Of a DNA stretch of 64,000 bases, positions 34,292-47,249 are shown piece by piece (position 1 is the stretch's first letter; the number at the start of each line of letters is the position of its first letter). The notes under the pieces were generated by a model. It searched no databases and was not told where the DNA came from. It was given only the letters and a program-made list of their open reading frames with translations. This stretch comes from Lathyrus oleraceus (Eukaryota > Streptophyta > Magnoliopsida > Fabales > Fabaceae). The stretch is from positions 418,849,819-418,913,818 of the forward strand of contig NC_066584.1 in the NCBI RefSeq assembly GCF_024323335.1. Direction: 5' to 3'. The position numbers and the translations under genes were made by a program.

Positions 34292-37200
34292 GTTAGTTTA
34301 CAAACCCATTGAATACAATGGTCCTACTCCCTCTCCAAAATTTGATTTCACTGTGTTTGAGGCTGAGGAAGAAATTGATGAAGAAATGTCTGATGAATTG
34401 TCTCGTCTACTTGAGCACGAGGAAAAAGCCATTCAGCCATTCGAAGAGCAGATTGAGCTAGTCAACTTGGGTTCCGAAGATGATGTGAAGGAAGTCAAGA
34501 TTAGGTCTCAATTATGTCCAGAAGTTAAGAAGGGGTTGATTGATCTATTCCGAGAGTATTCAAATGTGTTTGCTTGGTCCTATCAAAACATACCTGGTTT
34601 GGATTCTGAGATTGTAGAGCATAGATTTCCGTTGAATCCAGAATGCCCGCCAGTCAAGCAAAAGCTGAGGAGAACTCATCGCGATATGGCAGTGAAGATC
34701 AAAGAAGACGTGAAAAAGAAAATTAATGATGGTTTCCTTATTACCGCTGAGTATCCATAGTGGGTGGCCAATATTGTGCTTGTTCCGAAGAAGGATGGAA
34801 AAGTACGTATGTGTGTCGATTATAGAGATTTGAACAAAGCTAGTCCAAAAGATGATTTTCCTCTACCACACATTGATATGTTGGTAGACAATACAGCTAA
34901 GTTCAAAGTCTTTTCATTTATGGACGAATTTTCCGGTTATAATCAGATCAAGATGGCACCTAAAGATATGGAGAAGACCACATTCATTACACCTTGGGGA
35001 ACATTCTATTATAGAGTGATGCCTTTCGGTTTAAAGAATGCTGGCGCAACATACCAGAGAGCTATGACCACTCTTTTTCATGATATGATGCATAAAGAGA
35101 TTGAAGTCTATGTTGATGATATGATTGCCAAATCAAGTGATGAAGAAGAGCTTGTTGAGCATTTGATGAAGTTATTCCATCATTTGAGGAAGTACAAACT
35201 CCGCTTGAATCCCAATAAATGTACATTTGGTGTTCGTTCTGGTAAGTTGTTGGACTTTATTGTCAATGAGAAAGGTATTGAAGTTGATCCTGCCAAGGTC
35301 AAAGTAATACAAGAAATGTTTGCGCCCAAGACTAAGAAGCAAGTCAGAGGTTTTCTCGGCCGCTTGAACTATATCTCAAGATTCATATCGCATATGACTG
35401 CCAAATGTGCGCCTATATTCAAGCTTCTTCGGAAAGATCAGTCTTGTGATTGGACCGAAGATTTCCAGAAAGCTTTTGACAGTATCAAAGAGTATCTGCT
35501 CGAGCCTCCAATTCTGTCTCCGCCTGTGGAAGGAAGACCTTTGATCATGTATTTGATTGTGCTTGATGAGAGTATGGGTTGTGTTCTTGGTCAACAAGAT
35601 GAAATTGGAAAGAAAGAATATGCTATTTACTACCTTAGTAAGAAATTCACCGACTGTGAGACTCGGTATCCTATGCTAGAAAAAACTTGTTGCGCATTGG
35701 CTTAGGATGCTAAGCGTCTGCGTCAATATATGTTGAATCATACTACTTGGTTGATATCCAAAATGGATCCAATCAAGTACATTTTTGAGAAGCCTGCTTT
35801 AACTGGGAAGATTTCCCGTTTGCAGATGTTATTATCCTAGTATGATATTGAATACCAATCTCAAAAAGCAATTAAAGGTAGTGTCTTGGCTGACCATTTG
35901 GCTCACCAACCAATTGAAGATTACTAGTCAGTGTGGTATGATTATCCTGATGAAGAGATCTTGTACTTAAAAATGAAAGATTGTGATGAACCACTGCTTG
36001 AAGAAGGGCCAGAACCTGGTTCCTGTTGGGGCATGGTATTTGATGGAGCTGTTAATCAGTATGGTAATGGTATTGGGGCAGTGATTATTACTCCTCAAGG
36101 CACTCATTTTCCATTTACAGCTAGATTGACTTTCAAGTGTACAAATAATATGGCTGAGTATGAAGCTTGTATTATGGGGCTTGAAGAGGCCATTGATCTC
36201 AGAATCAAGTATTTAGACGTCTATGGAGATTCGGCTTTGGTTGTGAATCAGATCAAAGGTGAATGGGAGATGAATCAACCCGATTTGATACCATATAGAG
36301 ATTATGCAAGGAGGATTTCAACTTTCTTTACAAAGGTTGAATTTCATCATATCCCTCGAGATGAAAATCGGATGGCAGATGCTCTTGCAATGTTGGCTTC
36401 AATGATTATGGTGAAATTCAGGAATGAAGTTCCTAATTTGACTGTGATGCGTCTTGATAGGCCAGCTCATGTGTTTGTTGTTGAAGAGATCAAAGATGAG
36501 AAGTCGTGGTATTTTGATATCAAGTGTTTTCTCCAAAGTCAGATTTACCCGCCTGGGGCATCTTTGAAAGATAAAAAGACTTTGAGGAGATTAGCTGGAA
36601 ACTTCTACCTGAATGGTGATGTGTTGTACAAGAGAAACTTTTATATGGTTCTACTTAGATGCGTGGATAGACACGAAGCAGACTTATTGATGACTGAAGT
36701 CCATGAAGGTTCCTTTGGTACTCATTCCAATGGACATGCTATGGCTAAGAAGATGTTGAGAGCAGGTTACTATTGGCTGACAATGGAATCTGAATGTTGC
36801 AAGTTTGTAAAGAAATGCCGTAAATGCCAAATTTACGCAGACAAGATTTATGTTCCTCCGACACTGTTGAATGTCATTCCTCTCCATGTCCCTTCTCCAT
36901 GTGGGGAATTGATATGATTGGTATGATTGAGCCTAAAGCTTCAAATGGATATCATTTTATTCTAATGGCTATTGATTACTTCACAAGGTGGGTTGACGTG
37001 ACATCGTATGCAAATGTAACCAAGCAAGTTATTGTAAGGTTTATCAAGAATCAGATTATATGGCGGTATGGTGTGCCAAGTAAAATCATTATTGATAATG
37101 GATCTAACTTGAATAATAATATGGTGTAAGCTCTTTGCAAAGACTTCAAGATTGCACATCATAATTCTTCTCCCTACAGACCTAAGATGAATGAGGCTGT

Positions 37201-37753
37201 TGAAGCTGTAAACAAGAACATCAAGAATATCATTCAGAAAATGGTTGTGACATACAAGGATTGGCATGAGATGCTCCCATTCTCTTTGCATGGGTACCGT
37301 ACATCTATTCGTACTTCAACAGGGGCAACCCCTTTCTCACTTGTTTATGGCATGGAAGTTGTGCTGCCAGTTGAGGTTGAGATCCCATCATTGCGTGTTT
37401 TGATGGAAGCCAAGTTGACTGAAGCTGAATGGTGTCAGACCAGGTATGATCAGCTGAATTTGATTGAAGAAAAGAGATTGACTGCCATGTGTCATGGTCA
37501 GTTATATCAGCAAAGAATGAAGAAAGCTTTTGATAAGAAGGTCATACCTCGTGCGTTCAAGGAAGGTGACCTTGTGCTCAAGAAGATTCTATCTTTCAAA
37601 CCAGATTCTAGGGGAAAATGGACTCCTAATTATGAAGGCCCATATGTCATAAAGAGAGCCTTTTCAGGCGGTGCTTTGATTCTTACAACTATGGATGGTG
37701 AAGAGTTCACTCGTCTTGTGAATATCGATGCAGTCAAGAAATACTTCGCCTAA
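34292..37753 (+). pseudogene. Ogre pol: RT, RNase H, second RNase H, integrase
   Basis: RT covers 34560-35250 (KVRMCVDYRDLNKASPKDDF, MPFGLKNAGATYQRAM, catalytic VYVDDMIAK intact near 35105). RNase H (YAIYYLSKKFTDCETRYPM) reaches about 35900, and a second RNase H runs over 36030-36400 (GMVFDGAVNQYGNGIGAVI, NNMAEYEACIMGLEEA). Integrase starts near 36680 with a finger (HEGSFGTHSNGH..CRKC), then Asp in GIDMIG, Asp in IDNGSN and Glu in MNEAVEA, and ends in a GPYVIKRAF-type C-terminal domain at 37753. In-frame stops are TAG at 34758, 35703, 35838 and 35925, and TAA at 37127. A frameshift lies between 36880 and 36917. Confidence 0.92.
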
Positions 37754-38340
37754 AAAGAAAAGAACAACTCGCTAAGTTGAAAACCCGAAAGGGTAGCTTT
37801 GGCAAAAATGAGCGTCTCGGTGGATTGAAAACCCGAAAGGGCGATCCAGGCAAAAGTTAGAGACATAAAACAGAAAATTTATCTCGATAGATTGAGTACC
37901 CCATATTAGGGAAATTTATGCAAAAATTAGGGATTATGGCAAGTAACTGCATTCGGCTGATCTTCAATCTTGAAGACATTCTTGAGCACGTCATTTGGTT
38001 TTGATTCGTCACTCTCAACTGAAGCCAAGAGCACAGTGGAGATTGAAGTTGGTAGAAGGATTAGTGATCATTGTATTCAATGTAACCCTTTTCCATATAA
38101 ATTACCATTTTCAACTTTCGTAAAGATCTATGGAGTCTTGTCACTTACAGACTACCATTCTATTAAATAAAGTTAAGCTTTTTATCCAATTGTTTCTACT
38201 CTTATTTTTCAACCAAATAGAATTAAATTTTATGATGATCATTTTTTAAATTGAATTTCAAATCAAAATCATTTTTCTTAAAATAAAAGCAATTACTTTC
38301 AAATCAAAATTGAACGAGGGTTTTCCCACCGATGTGACTA
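37754..38340 (+). other. Ogre 3' untranslated region
   Basis: Contains imperfect repeats of GATTGAAAACCCGAAAGGG..GGCAAAA (37775-37925), as seen after pol in Ogre elements. It continues as AT-rich sequence. The polypurine tract and 3' LTR are not present, so the element is cut near 38340. Confidence 0.6.
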
Positions 38341-38721
38341 TTGCAGGCTCCCTTATGGACTTTTGAGAGCACCATGGTGATTTCGTTCTTGCCTAAGAAT
38401 GGGAGTAGCCCTCCCTATTCTATAAAGATTCCCTAAAAGTAGGGTATCTTGCGAATTTTGTCTTGATCTTCCTGGCTCCTCCCTCGTCCGGAGGGAGTTC
38501 GCCCAACTGCAAGTAGTGGAGTATGGGCAAAATACAAATGGACTCGGGAGTGAGTTCCAGGGAATATGCTTCCCCTCTCTTGATACTGGGGGGAGAGAGT
38601 CTCATGTATGACTTTCCTATTGAACCCTGTAACCTTCGAGGTGGATATCTTGGACAAGAGGGGAAACATGAAGACAAATTTTGTACCTTCTTTAGATATT
38701 GTTTATTTGGGGCTCCTTGGC
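38341..38721. other. Unassigned block between two gypsy remnants
   Basis: Higher GC than its neighbours. The minus strand contains TCTTTATAGAATAGGG, a possible TATA region. It could be part of an LTR of the gypsy remnant to the right, but no second copy was found in the window. Confidence 0.3.
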
Positions 38722-41210
38722 CTAATATTGTCCTGAGACTTGGTTGGCGACCAATTGGGAATCGCTTTTAGCTTTTAGTTTGGTGGCTCCAATTTCTAAG
38801 GCGAGTACCATATCGGAGATGAGAGCCTTGTACTCTTCTTGATTGTTGTTGAAGGTGAACTCGAACTTTAGTGCCTGCCCGATACTTATATCGCCATGTC
38901 TTTTAAGTACTATCCATGTCATGTTCCCTTTACATTTGAGGCATCGTGCATGGACAACGCCCATTGTGAAGGTAGATCTTCTTCGACGGGGGAGATAAGC
39001 TCCGCCACGAAGTTGACCATGGCTTGAGATTTGATGTTCCCCCTTGGGATCTACTGGATGTCGTATTCTGAGAGATCTACCGACTAAGATACCATCTTTC
39101 CTGCTAGTTCGGGTTTCTTTAATACTTGACAGACATGATGATTGATTTTTACCAGGATGGTGTGCCTCTGGAAATAAGGTCAGAGCTTTTTCACTGCAGT
39201 GACAACGACTAACACTAGATTTTCAATCTTATGGTAATGTGTATCAGCTCCCTCGATCACTTTGCTTATGAAATAAATTGGGCTCTTGCCTTTTTCTACC
39301 TCTTGGACAAGGACTAAGCTCATCTCTCGATTAGTGACCGAGAGTAAGAGAAGCAAAGACGAGTCTTCCTATGGGCGAATGAGGATGTGGGGTGATGGGG
39401 AGTTCCTTGATCTTGGCGAAGGTGTCCTCACATTTGATAGTCCATTGAAAATTTTCCTTCTTTCTTAGGGTGGCAAAGAAAAGGAAAGCTTTACCGCTCG
39501 TGCAAGAGAGGAAGCGAGAAAGGGTGGCGAGACGCCCAATAAGTTGTTATACTTCCTTCACATTAGTGGGGTTCCTCATTTCGATGACCACATGAAACTT
39601 ATCTGTATTATCTTCAATCCCCCTCCTCATTAGCATGAAACCCAAAAAATTTCCTTCATGTACTCCAAAAGAGAATTTGGAGAGGTTCAGGCGCATGTCA
39701 TACCTTCTTACTGACTAAAGGATGCCCTCCATGTCATCGGCATGGCTATGCTCATCCACCATCATGATAATCATGTCATCGATATATACCTCAAGGTTTC
39801 GCTCGATCTGGTGGGCGAAGACCGCATCCATGAGTCGCTGGTAAGTGGTTTCAACGTTGTTTAGGCCGAAAGGCATGCCATTGTAGTAGTGGTTGCCATG
39901 GTTCGATATGAATGTGTTTTTGGGTGCATCTAGGTGATCCATCTTGATTTGGTTGTATCCCAAGTAGGCGTCCATGATACTTAAAACATGGTAGCCTGAC
40001 GATTTATCGATTAGACGGTCAATGTATGACAACGGATATGGGTCTTTTGGGCAGGAAACATTGAGATAGGTTAAGTCTATGCACATGCGCAATTTGTTGA
40101 TGGCTTTTTGTACCAGGACTATATTGGTCAGCCAAGTGGGATACTTTGTTTCAGTGATGAATCTGGCGCTGGATAAATTTTCAACCTCTTCATCAATGGT
40201 GAGCCTCTTTTCCTTGTCCATGTTACGCTTCCTTTGCACCACCGTTTGGCATATGGATGGATGGAAAGGCGATGACTCACAACTTTGGTGTATATATCTA
40301 GCATGCCTGAGGGGGCTTAGGAAAATAGGTTGACGTTTCTTTTGAGTTGGTCAAATAGCTTCCACTCCTCCCCTGCAGACAAGGAGGTGCCAATCTTTGT
40401 GACTTAGTAGGCATGAGGTCTTATATGGACTTCCTTTAAGTCTTCTATGGGCATGAGTCATTCTGGATATGCGCCCAGCCTAGGGTCCCAACCCTCAAAG
40501 TCAATATTTGGAACTTCGAAAGGTTGCACATCAACACGGGCCAAGCTCTTCTCTGGTTGTCTCTTAGATGCTCAAGTAACACTCACAATCCGCTTTTTGA
40601 TCTCCTCAAATGGTGCCCACTTTGCCATCTATGAGCAGATATTTCAAGGTTAAATATCAGGGGGATACGACCTCCCGTATGGCCTTGATGGTAGGGCGCC
40701 CCAAGATGATGTTGTAAGGTAACGTGGTGTCTACGATGAGGTAGCTGACACCGATGGTTTTCGCATTAGCTACCTCGTCGTAGGTGGTTTCTAGGGTCAC
40801 ATAACCCATTATTTGCATCGTTCGCCTGATAATGCTATTAGAGAGCTGGTGAACCTCTGGATGTCATCTAGATTTAGTTGTAGCTTCTAAAATACATCCT
40901 AGAACAAGATATCATATGAACTGTCTGAGTCAATCAAGACACGCCTTGTATCCTAGTTGTTGTGCTGGATGGTGATGACTAAGGGGTCGTTATCGTGAGG
41001 GTCGACGTCCAAGGCATCTTCCTTGGAGAAAACAATGTTGGGTCTAGCATTTCCTATGGTGTTTTCTGGATGATCAGAGGATATGACATTCATTGCGAAT
41101 ACATCCCTTCCGTATCTTCATCAAGCATCCCTGGAGAGGACTCTCCCGAAAATACCTCTAGTGATTGTGTTCTCTATGTGGTGTAGGATCCTGTTAGTCG
41201 TCTTCAGGCA
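38722..41210 (-). pseudogene. Decayed Ty3/gypsy (Tat-like) pol: protease, RT, RNase H domains
   Basis: On the minus strand a protease end lies at about 40640-40960 (LIDSDSSYDILF, with DSG changed to DSD, then LPYNIILGRPTIKAI). RT lies at 39715-40242 (KLRMCIDLTYLNVSCPKDPY, MDAYLGYNQIKMD, VYIDDMIIM). RNase H fragments are at 39000-39330 (SPIYFISKVIEGADTHYHKI) and a second RNase H at 38722-38964 (DISIGQALKFEFTFNNNQEE). Integrase is missing on the left, so the element is 3'-truncated. Sequence and primer-site type differ from the Ogre element next door. Many stops. Confidence 0.85.
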
Positions 41211-41265
41211 GGAAATAGGGGATGATAAAATTTGAGTGGAAGGTGTGGCCCATGTTAGTTTTATC

Positions 41266-41285
41266 GGACCCCACCATGGGCACCA
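41266..41285 (-). other. Candidate primer-binding site of the Tat-like element
   Basis: The minus-strand word TGGTGCCCATGGTGGGGTCC resembles decayed primer sites of the TGGCGCC..GTGGGG type used by Tat-lineage gypsy elements. It lies at the expected side of the gag/protease remnant. Confidence 0.4.
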
Positions 41286-42799
41286 CTATATTGTCCAAAA
41301 GGTATAGGTGTGTGCATATTTCCCCTGCAAGGGTAGGGAGACTCAGATGCCCTAGTAGATATATTACACGTTAGGATAATGAGGGTTAGCTCAGCGTCGA
41401 GTAACCCTTTACGTTGGTTTTTGAGGCTATTTATGGAACTAACTCACATGAGGTGAGAGGCCCTGATGGTGGCCAGTGTTGCTGGGTTGCAGATGAGCGG
41501 TTATCTTAATGGTGTTAGGGCTACTAGGAGCTACAACTCTCTAAGTAGTAATAAGAGTTTTTGACTTAAGGATCATTCCCCTTGATGGGTAACATCTTTA
41601 TAGGAGTTCCTGATATCCAGGGTTTTCTTGGAAAAGGTCATTGCCCACCTAGTCAAAAGGTGGATAGTGGAATCCCTATTCCCAAGGGAGACGTTGGTCA
41701 GTAATGATTGTGACTTTCTATCTATTCAATACACGTCTTATCCCAAGTTTTTTTTTCTCATAGGAGAGGAAAATATAAGGGTGATGTGGTACCTCCCTTA
41801 GGGCGACCTCATGTCGTCGCCTTTTCTTAGGGCGGTCCCAAGCTTCCGTCCTAGGCAAGGTTACTTGCAAATATAACACTACAGACTCCAAAGAAAAGGA
41901 GAAAAGGAAACCCAAAGAGTAAAGAGGAAAGAAAGATGAAGGGAAAGGAACCTATACAAGCCATTGTCAAGCTATACAAAATCTCAAAATGAGTTAAAAC
42001 CCAAATTGGAGGATTTGAGAGTTGAGACAAGGAGAAGGTGAGAAAACCTCAAAAACTTAACCATAAGTTCCATAATAGTCCATAACCATAAGCTTTACGT
42101 TGTTTAAATTTGCATTATTTACTTTATAATTTATTGTATAAATAGAATGAAATGGCTTTATCCATATGGGATGATCATTTTATGTTTGTAAATACTAGCA
42201 TTTTGAATATATCAAGAATTATGATTCTTTCGCTATAATATTTTGTCTCTAAAGATCCAACTGCCATTCAAAGGGAAGAATTGACACCTCATAAAAAGTC
42301 ACTTAATGAACATTTCTTTAAAGAGTGTAAAAGTGGCAGCAAAAGTCATAACCAATGGCAAATGGTCGTCATTCCTTGACTCACCACCAGGGAGAAGAAA
42401 TGTCACCTAAAAAATAATACACTCTTTCTCTCAAATCTGAAGTATGGGGAGGGGTCAAGCAAAGAGTATCCTTAGGTCAGGAACACCCCTATTGTTGATT
42501 TCTAAGAATATGTATCGATCATAGTTGAAAAATGACCCAAAGAGGCGAGACTCCAAAATGATAACAGATGATGAAAGAAAAAACCATTATAAGCCATGAA
42601 TTTTTTTCATTAATTACAAATATCAAAGCAAAGTTGTCCCTTGAAAAAAACTACACAAAAGTAAAAATCAGAGTATCCTCATTTAACCTGGCCCTGTTGC
42701 ACCACTTTGTTGGATCTATGCCAAAATCCACTAGGGCAAAAAAGGGTTTAAAACACGAATATGAGCTACCACGTTCTTAAATAACTGTGTGCTCAAACT
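41286..42799 (-). repeat. Probable LTR of the Tat-like element and unassigned sequence
   Basis: By position, the LTR should start just right of the primer site on this map. No second LTR is available to define it. From about 41940 the sequence becomes purine-rich and carries no supported coding frame. Confidence 0.3.
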
Positions 42800-43639
42800 A
42801 GAAACTGTCACCTCAAGTTTTGAGCATTCCCTACTGCAGCTAGCGAAAATATACCCAAACACATCGCACGTTCGAACATACAATAGAGCCGCCATCGAAC
42901 TTTATTTATTCCCAAAGGAAATGGAAAACATCGATAAAACCTGACGAAAAGAGATATCTGGGTAACGAAGTCGATTATCCAAGGGGAAGGTATTAGCACC
43001 CCTAACATCCGTTATACTCAACGGGAACCATTTTGGTTGTTCTTGCTCAAATGGGTGTTATATCTAAAGATTACTCGCGAAAGGATAAGGGAAAGGAAAA
43101 TAGATAAAGTACTCTGAGAGGATTAAGGCCCTCATGCATACGTATCCTTATAATACAATGAGGAATTCAGAGCTCTGTAGTTCATAGAACTAGTGGTGGG
43201 AGGTGAAAAGAAGTTGTGATAACAAATATGGTTTGAACCAAAGAATAATATGATTTGACTCCAAAAAGGGATGAAATTTGAACCCAAGAGTAAATCTGAC
43301 ATTAACCAATATATATGTAGCCTGAGCATTCACCATTATACGGTACAACCGAAAACAAAGAGAATTAAGTGTTTGGTTTCACAACACGAACATATCTTGG
43401 TTCACAAGTAGACACAAGATAGAGCTCAAAGAGAATAATGTATTTGGCTCAAAGATAATAGGTATATCACATGGAGTGAATGAAGGTAGAATATGAATGC
43501 ATCATGGAGATAAGTGGAATGATATAGAAAAGTAACCAAAGTCCAAGGATGAAGGGCTTGGTATAAGTGATTAAATGGTATAATTTGGAATCAAAGGTAA
43601 GGGTATATTGGAATCCATAAGAGAAATGGTATTTGAAAC

Positions 43640-44500
43640 CTAAGAGGAAAGATGGTACAGACTAAGATGTGGGGGTCCATAGGCATCATACCACTGTATT
43701 GTCATAACCAAAAAACAAGGAATTGAGTTTTTGGTTCCATAGCAAACATCTCTTGGCACAAAGGTGGACAAGTGTCCTAAAAGGGTATATATGAAATTCC
43801 AAAGAAATATGGTGTTTGGTTCCAAAGAAAGGTAATATGTCACTGGGGTGAATGATTTAATGATTGAAGGTAGATGATGGATCATGAAAGACGTGGATGG
43901 TTCCATAAGGCAAGATAAAGAGGAATAAATAGGAATGTGCTCGCCAAAGATTCGCATTCTCGTGCCTACGTATTCTCATTATGCAATGAGAAAGTCAGAG
44001 CTCCATAGTTCATAGAACTATAAAAACAAAGAAAAGGAGATTTAAGTGATGAAAAGTATAAGTTGCACCAAATGAATGATATCATGGGAAACCATAAAGA
44101 AAAATAAACTTTGAACCAAAGAGTAAAGAGGTACAAACTAAGATGTGGAGGAACATCGACATCCCCACTGTATTGTCATAACCACAAAAAAATAAGGGAT
44201 TAGGTGTTTGGTTCCAAAGCAAGCATCTCTTGGTTCACAAGATGGATGAATGTCCTAAAAGGGTATACATGGAACCAAAAGGAAAATTATGATTGGTACA
44301 AGGAACATTATATCACAGTAGGGAACAAACAATTTGAAACCAAATAATGGTATATGGAATCCATGAAGGAAGTAAACTCTGAACCAAAGAATAAAGGAGG
44401 TACAAACTAAGATGTGGGGGAACATAGGCATCCCCACTGTATTGTCATAACCAAAAACAAAGGAATTAAGTGTTTGGTTCCAAAGTAAACATCTCTTGGT
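43640..44500. repeat. Dispersed direct repeats in the Ogre-like LTR
   Basis: A segment with ACTAAGATGTGG, CCACTGTATTGTCATAACC and TTTGGTTCCA occurs three times, beginning near 43656, 44132 and 44401. The word GTGCCTACGTATTCTCATT recurs near 43970, and a variant near 44690. Confidence 0.75.
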
Positions 44501-44869
44501 TCAAAGGAAGGCATTGGTTATTGATCCAAAAGTATACATGGAATCCAAATGGATAAGGTATTTTGTTCCAAAATATGATATTGATTAATGAAGAATGAAG
44601 AATGAAGAATTAATAAACAAGGTAGATTAAATAAGAGTAGGATTAATAAATAAGGTAGTTCATGGATAATCTGAATCCTCGTGCCTACGTGTTCTGATTG
44701 TGCAATGAGAAAGTCATAGCTCCATAGTTTGGTTTACGAAGGAAGAAAGACAAATAGATGATACGATTTCCAAGAGGCAAATAAAATTGCTTTAAAAAGC
44801 AAGAGTGTGGCATTAACCAATGATGGTAATCAACCACAGAATTATGAATGCATGGTCTGAACCAAAGAT

Positions 44870-46095
44870 GCTACCAGAGTTTGAGACTGTATAAGGTAGG
44901 AAAGGTATTGCCAAGGTTTGCAACCCTACAAGGCAGGATGAGAGATAGCCAAAGTTTGTAACTTTATAGGGCAAGATAGATGAATGCCATAAGGCAAGAG
45001 CATAAAGATGTCCCATAAGACAAGAGAATAATGATGTCTCATAGTCTGTAACTATACAAGGGCAAGAAACAGATTTCCAGAGTCCGCAACTCCAAAGGGT
45101 AATAAGCAGGGGTTGCCATAGTTTGTAACTATATAAGGCAGAACGAATTTAATGCCAGAGTATGTAACTAAATAAGGGAAAAAGAGAGCTTTCCATAGTT
45201 TGTAACTCTATAGGGAAAGGAAGTCAAGGTCTGCACCTTATGGGCAAAATCAAAGGGTTGCCAAAGTCCGTACTCCATAGGTAAGATGCCAAGGTCTGTA
45301 CCTTATAGGCAAGGAATAAAGGATGCAAAAGTTTGAACTTTATAGGCACAATCAAGGGTTGCTAGAGTCTGTACTCCATGGGCAAGATGCCAAGGTTTGT
45401 ACCTTATAGGCAAGGAATATAGGATGTCAAAGTTTGAACTTTATAGGCATAATCAAGGGTTTCCAGAGTCTGTACTCCATGGGCAAGATGCCAAGGTCTG
45501 TACCTTATAGGCAAGGAATAAAGGATGCCAACGTTTGAACTTTATATGCATAATCAAGGGTTGCCAGAGTCAGTACTCCATGGGCAAGATGCCAAGGTCT
45601 GTACCTTATAGGCAAGGAAAAAAGGATGTCAAAGTTTGAACTTTATAGGCATAATCAAGGGTTTCCAGAGTCTGTAACTCCATGGAGCAAAAGGGAGCTT
45701 GCCATAGTCTTTAACTCTATAGGGCAAGGATGTCAAGGTATGTACCTTATAGGTAAAGAACAAAGGATTGCCAGAGTCTGTAACTCCATGGGCAAAGTCA
45801 AAGGTTGCCAGAGTCTGTAACTCCATGGGAAAAAAAGAAGTGATGCCAAATTTTGTAATTGTGTAGGCATAATGAAATAGGGCTTCACCAAAGTTTGTAA
45901 TTGTATAGGCAAAAATCAAGGTTGCCAAAGTCTGTACTTTATGGGCAATGAAAGAATATGCCAAAGTCTGTAACTATGTAGGCAGAAATTAAGGTTGCCA
46001 AAGTTTGTAACTCCATGGGCAAATAGAAATGAATGCCAAAGTATGTAACTTATGGGCAATGAAAGAATATGCCAAAGTATGTAACTGTAGGCAGT
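44870..46095. repeat. Tandem array with a 101-bp higher-order unit
   Basis: Units of about 29-37 bp share the pattern TGCCAAAGTCTGTA..TATAGGCAA. At 45285, 45387, 45488 and 45589 three subunits are organised as a 101-bp higher-order repeat, four copies in a row. Flanking monomers are more diverged. This is a satellite-like array; open frames in it are incidental. Confidence 0.9.
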
Positions 46096-46286
46096 GACTG
46101 GAGCAATTGATTAAGAAATGGATGTGTAACTCTAAGGTAATGATCCCAAAAGATGTATGGACATAAAGGAGGAGACTTTGGTATTGAATCCAAGAGGAGA
46201 GTAATGATGCTTCACTGTTGAAGAAGGATTGATGTTCAATGATGCTTCATTGTTGAAGAAAGATTGATTGATAATTGTTTGAAAAA

Positions 46287-46720
46287 GACTTGTCAATTAT
46301 ATGACTCAAATTGCACTAAAGTCTATGAAAAAAGGAGAATACCTTGAGCAACTAGGTCATTCATTCCGTACCCAAAGATATTTTAGACAAGGATAAGAAT
46401 GTTCCACTTTCATCATTCTTTATTACTTAAGGCTCATGGTATACAACTAGAATCAGAATTGACAAGTTGCTAATATGAGATTCTGAGTGTTGATTATGAT
46501 GATGCAATGTTGCCTATTATGGGAGGAGACTTGACAATTATTTGATTCGAATTGTACTAAAGACTATGAATAGAGGTTAAAACGATGAGCAACTGGGTCA
46601 TTCGTCCCGTACCCAAAGATATTCAGAATGAGGATATGAATTCTTCACTCTCACCTTTTCTCTATTGCTTAAGTCTCATGGAACACAACTTGAATCATGA
46701 TTGACAAGTGTTGACCTTTG
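46287..46720. repeat. Tandem duplication, about 241 bp
   Basis: Two copies starting at 46287 and 46528 share GACTTG(T/A)CAATTAT, GAGCAACT(A/G)GGTCATTC and CCGTACCCAAAGATATT. Confidence 0.85.
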
Positions 46721-47249
46721 TTATGCTTGAACAATGCTCCAACCTCTATGTCCAGAGTCTTCAGAGTCTTGAATGTGAAACTTGACTTGACCATGACTTG
46801 AAGAATCAGGTGCAAGTGTAAAGGTCCCAATTCAATCAAGTGATAAAGGGACTTATGATCACTTAATTGAATATGAGTCCTAAGGGGATCAGGAAATTTT
46901 TCAGCATAAATTCAAAACAAAGTCCAATATCAAGTGTAATTAATTGATCAATGGGTGAATTTATTAAGCCCATGGAATTATGGAAAAGAAATAAGGCATT
47001 AAAAATTGAAATTTAATCTTGTCCATTCTAATGTCTAAGTAAACGTGAAATAAAATTAAAAAGAAATTAGCAATTAAACTTAATTAAAATCTAATCTTAA
47101 TTAATTTAATTCTACCAAAACTAAATTCAATTAAAATGAAATTTATCTATTAAAAATTTCTACTTAAATGTGTTTTTTTAATATTATAAAAAAGAGATAT
47201 TGAAAGGGAAAATCAGAAACAAAACAACATGTCTATTTAAATTATGCAT

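Larger units (their letters stand above)
27786..38340 (+). mobile_element. Ogre-type Ty3/gypsy (Tat lineage) retrotransposon, internally deleted
   Basis: Order: 5' LTR (27786-about 32250), end of gag, protease, intron, RT/RNase H, second RNase H, integrase (to 37753) and part of the 3' untranslated region. ORF1, most of gag, the LTR tail, the primer site and the 3' LTR are missing. The RT-RNH-archaeal-type RNH-INT order and the intron between protease and RT are Ogre hallmarks. Five TAG and one TAA in-frame stops, plus frameshifts near 32400, 32840 and 36900, leave it inactive. The right edge is approximate. Confidence 0.88.

Noticed and set aside
45290..45700. CRISPR-like array
   Set aside because: The repeats are contiguous and diverged, without unique spacers, in plant nuclear DNA.
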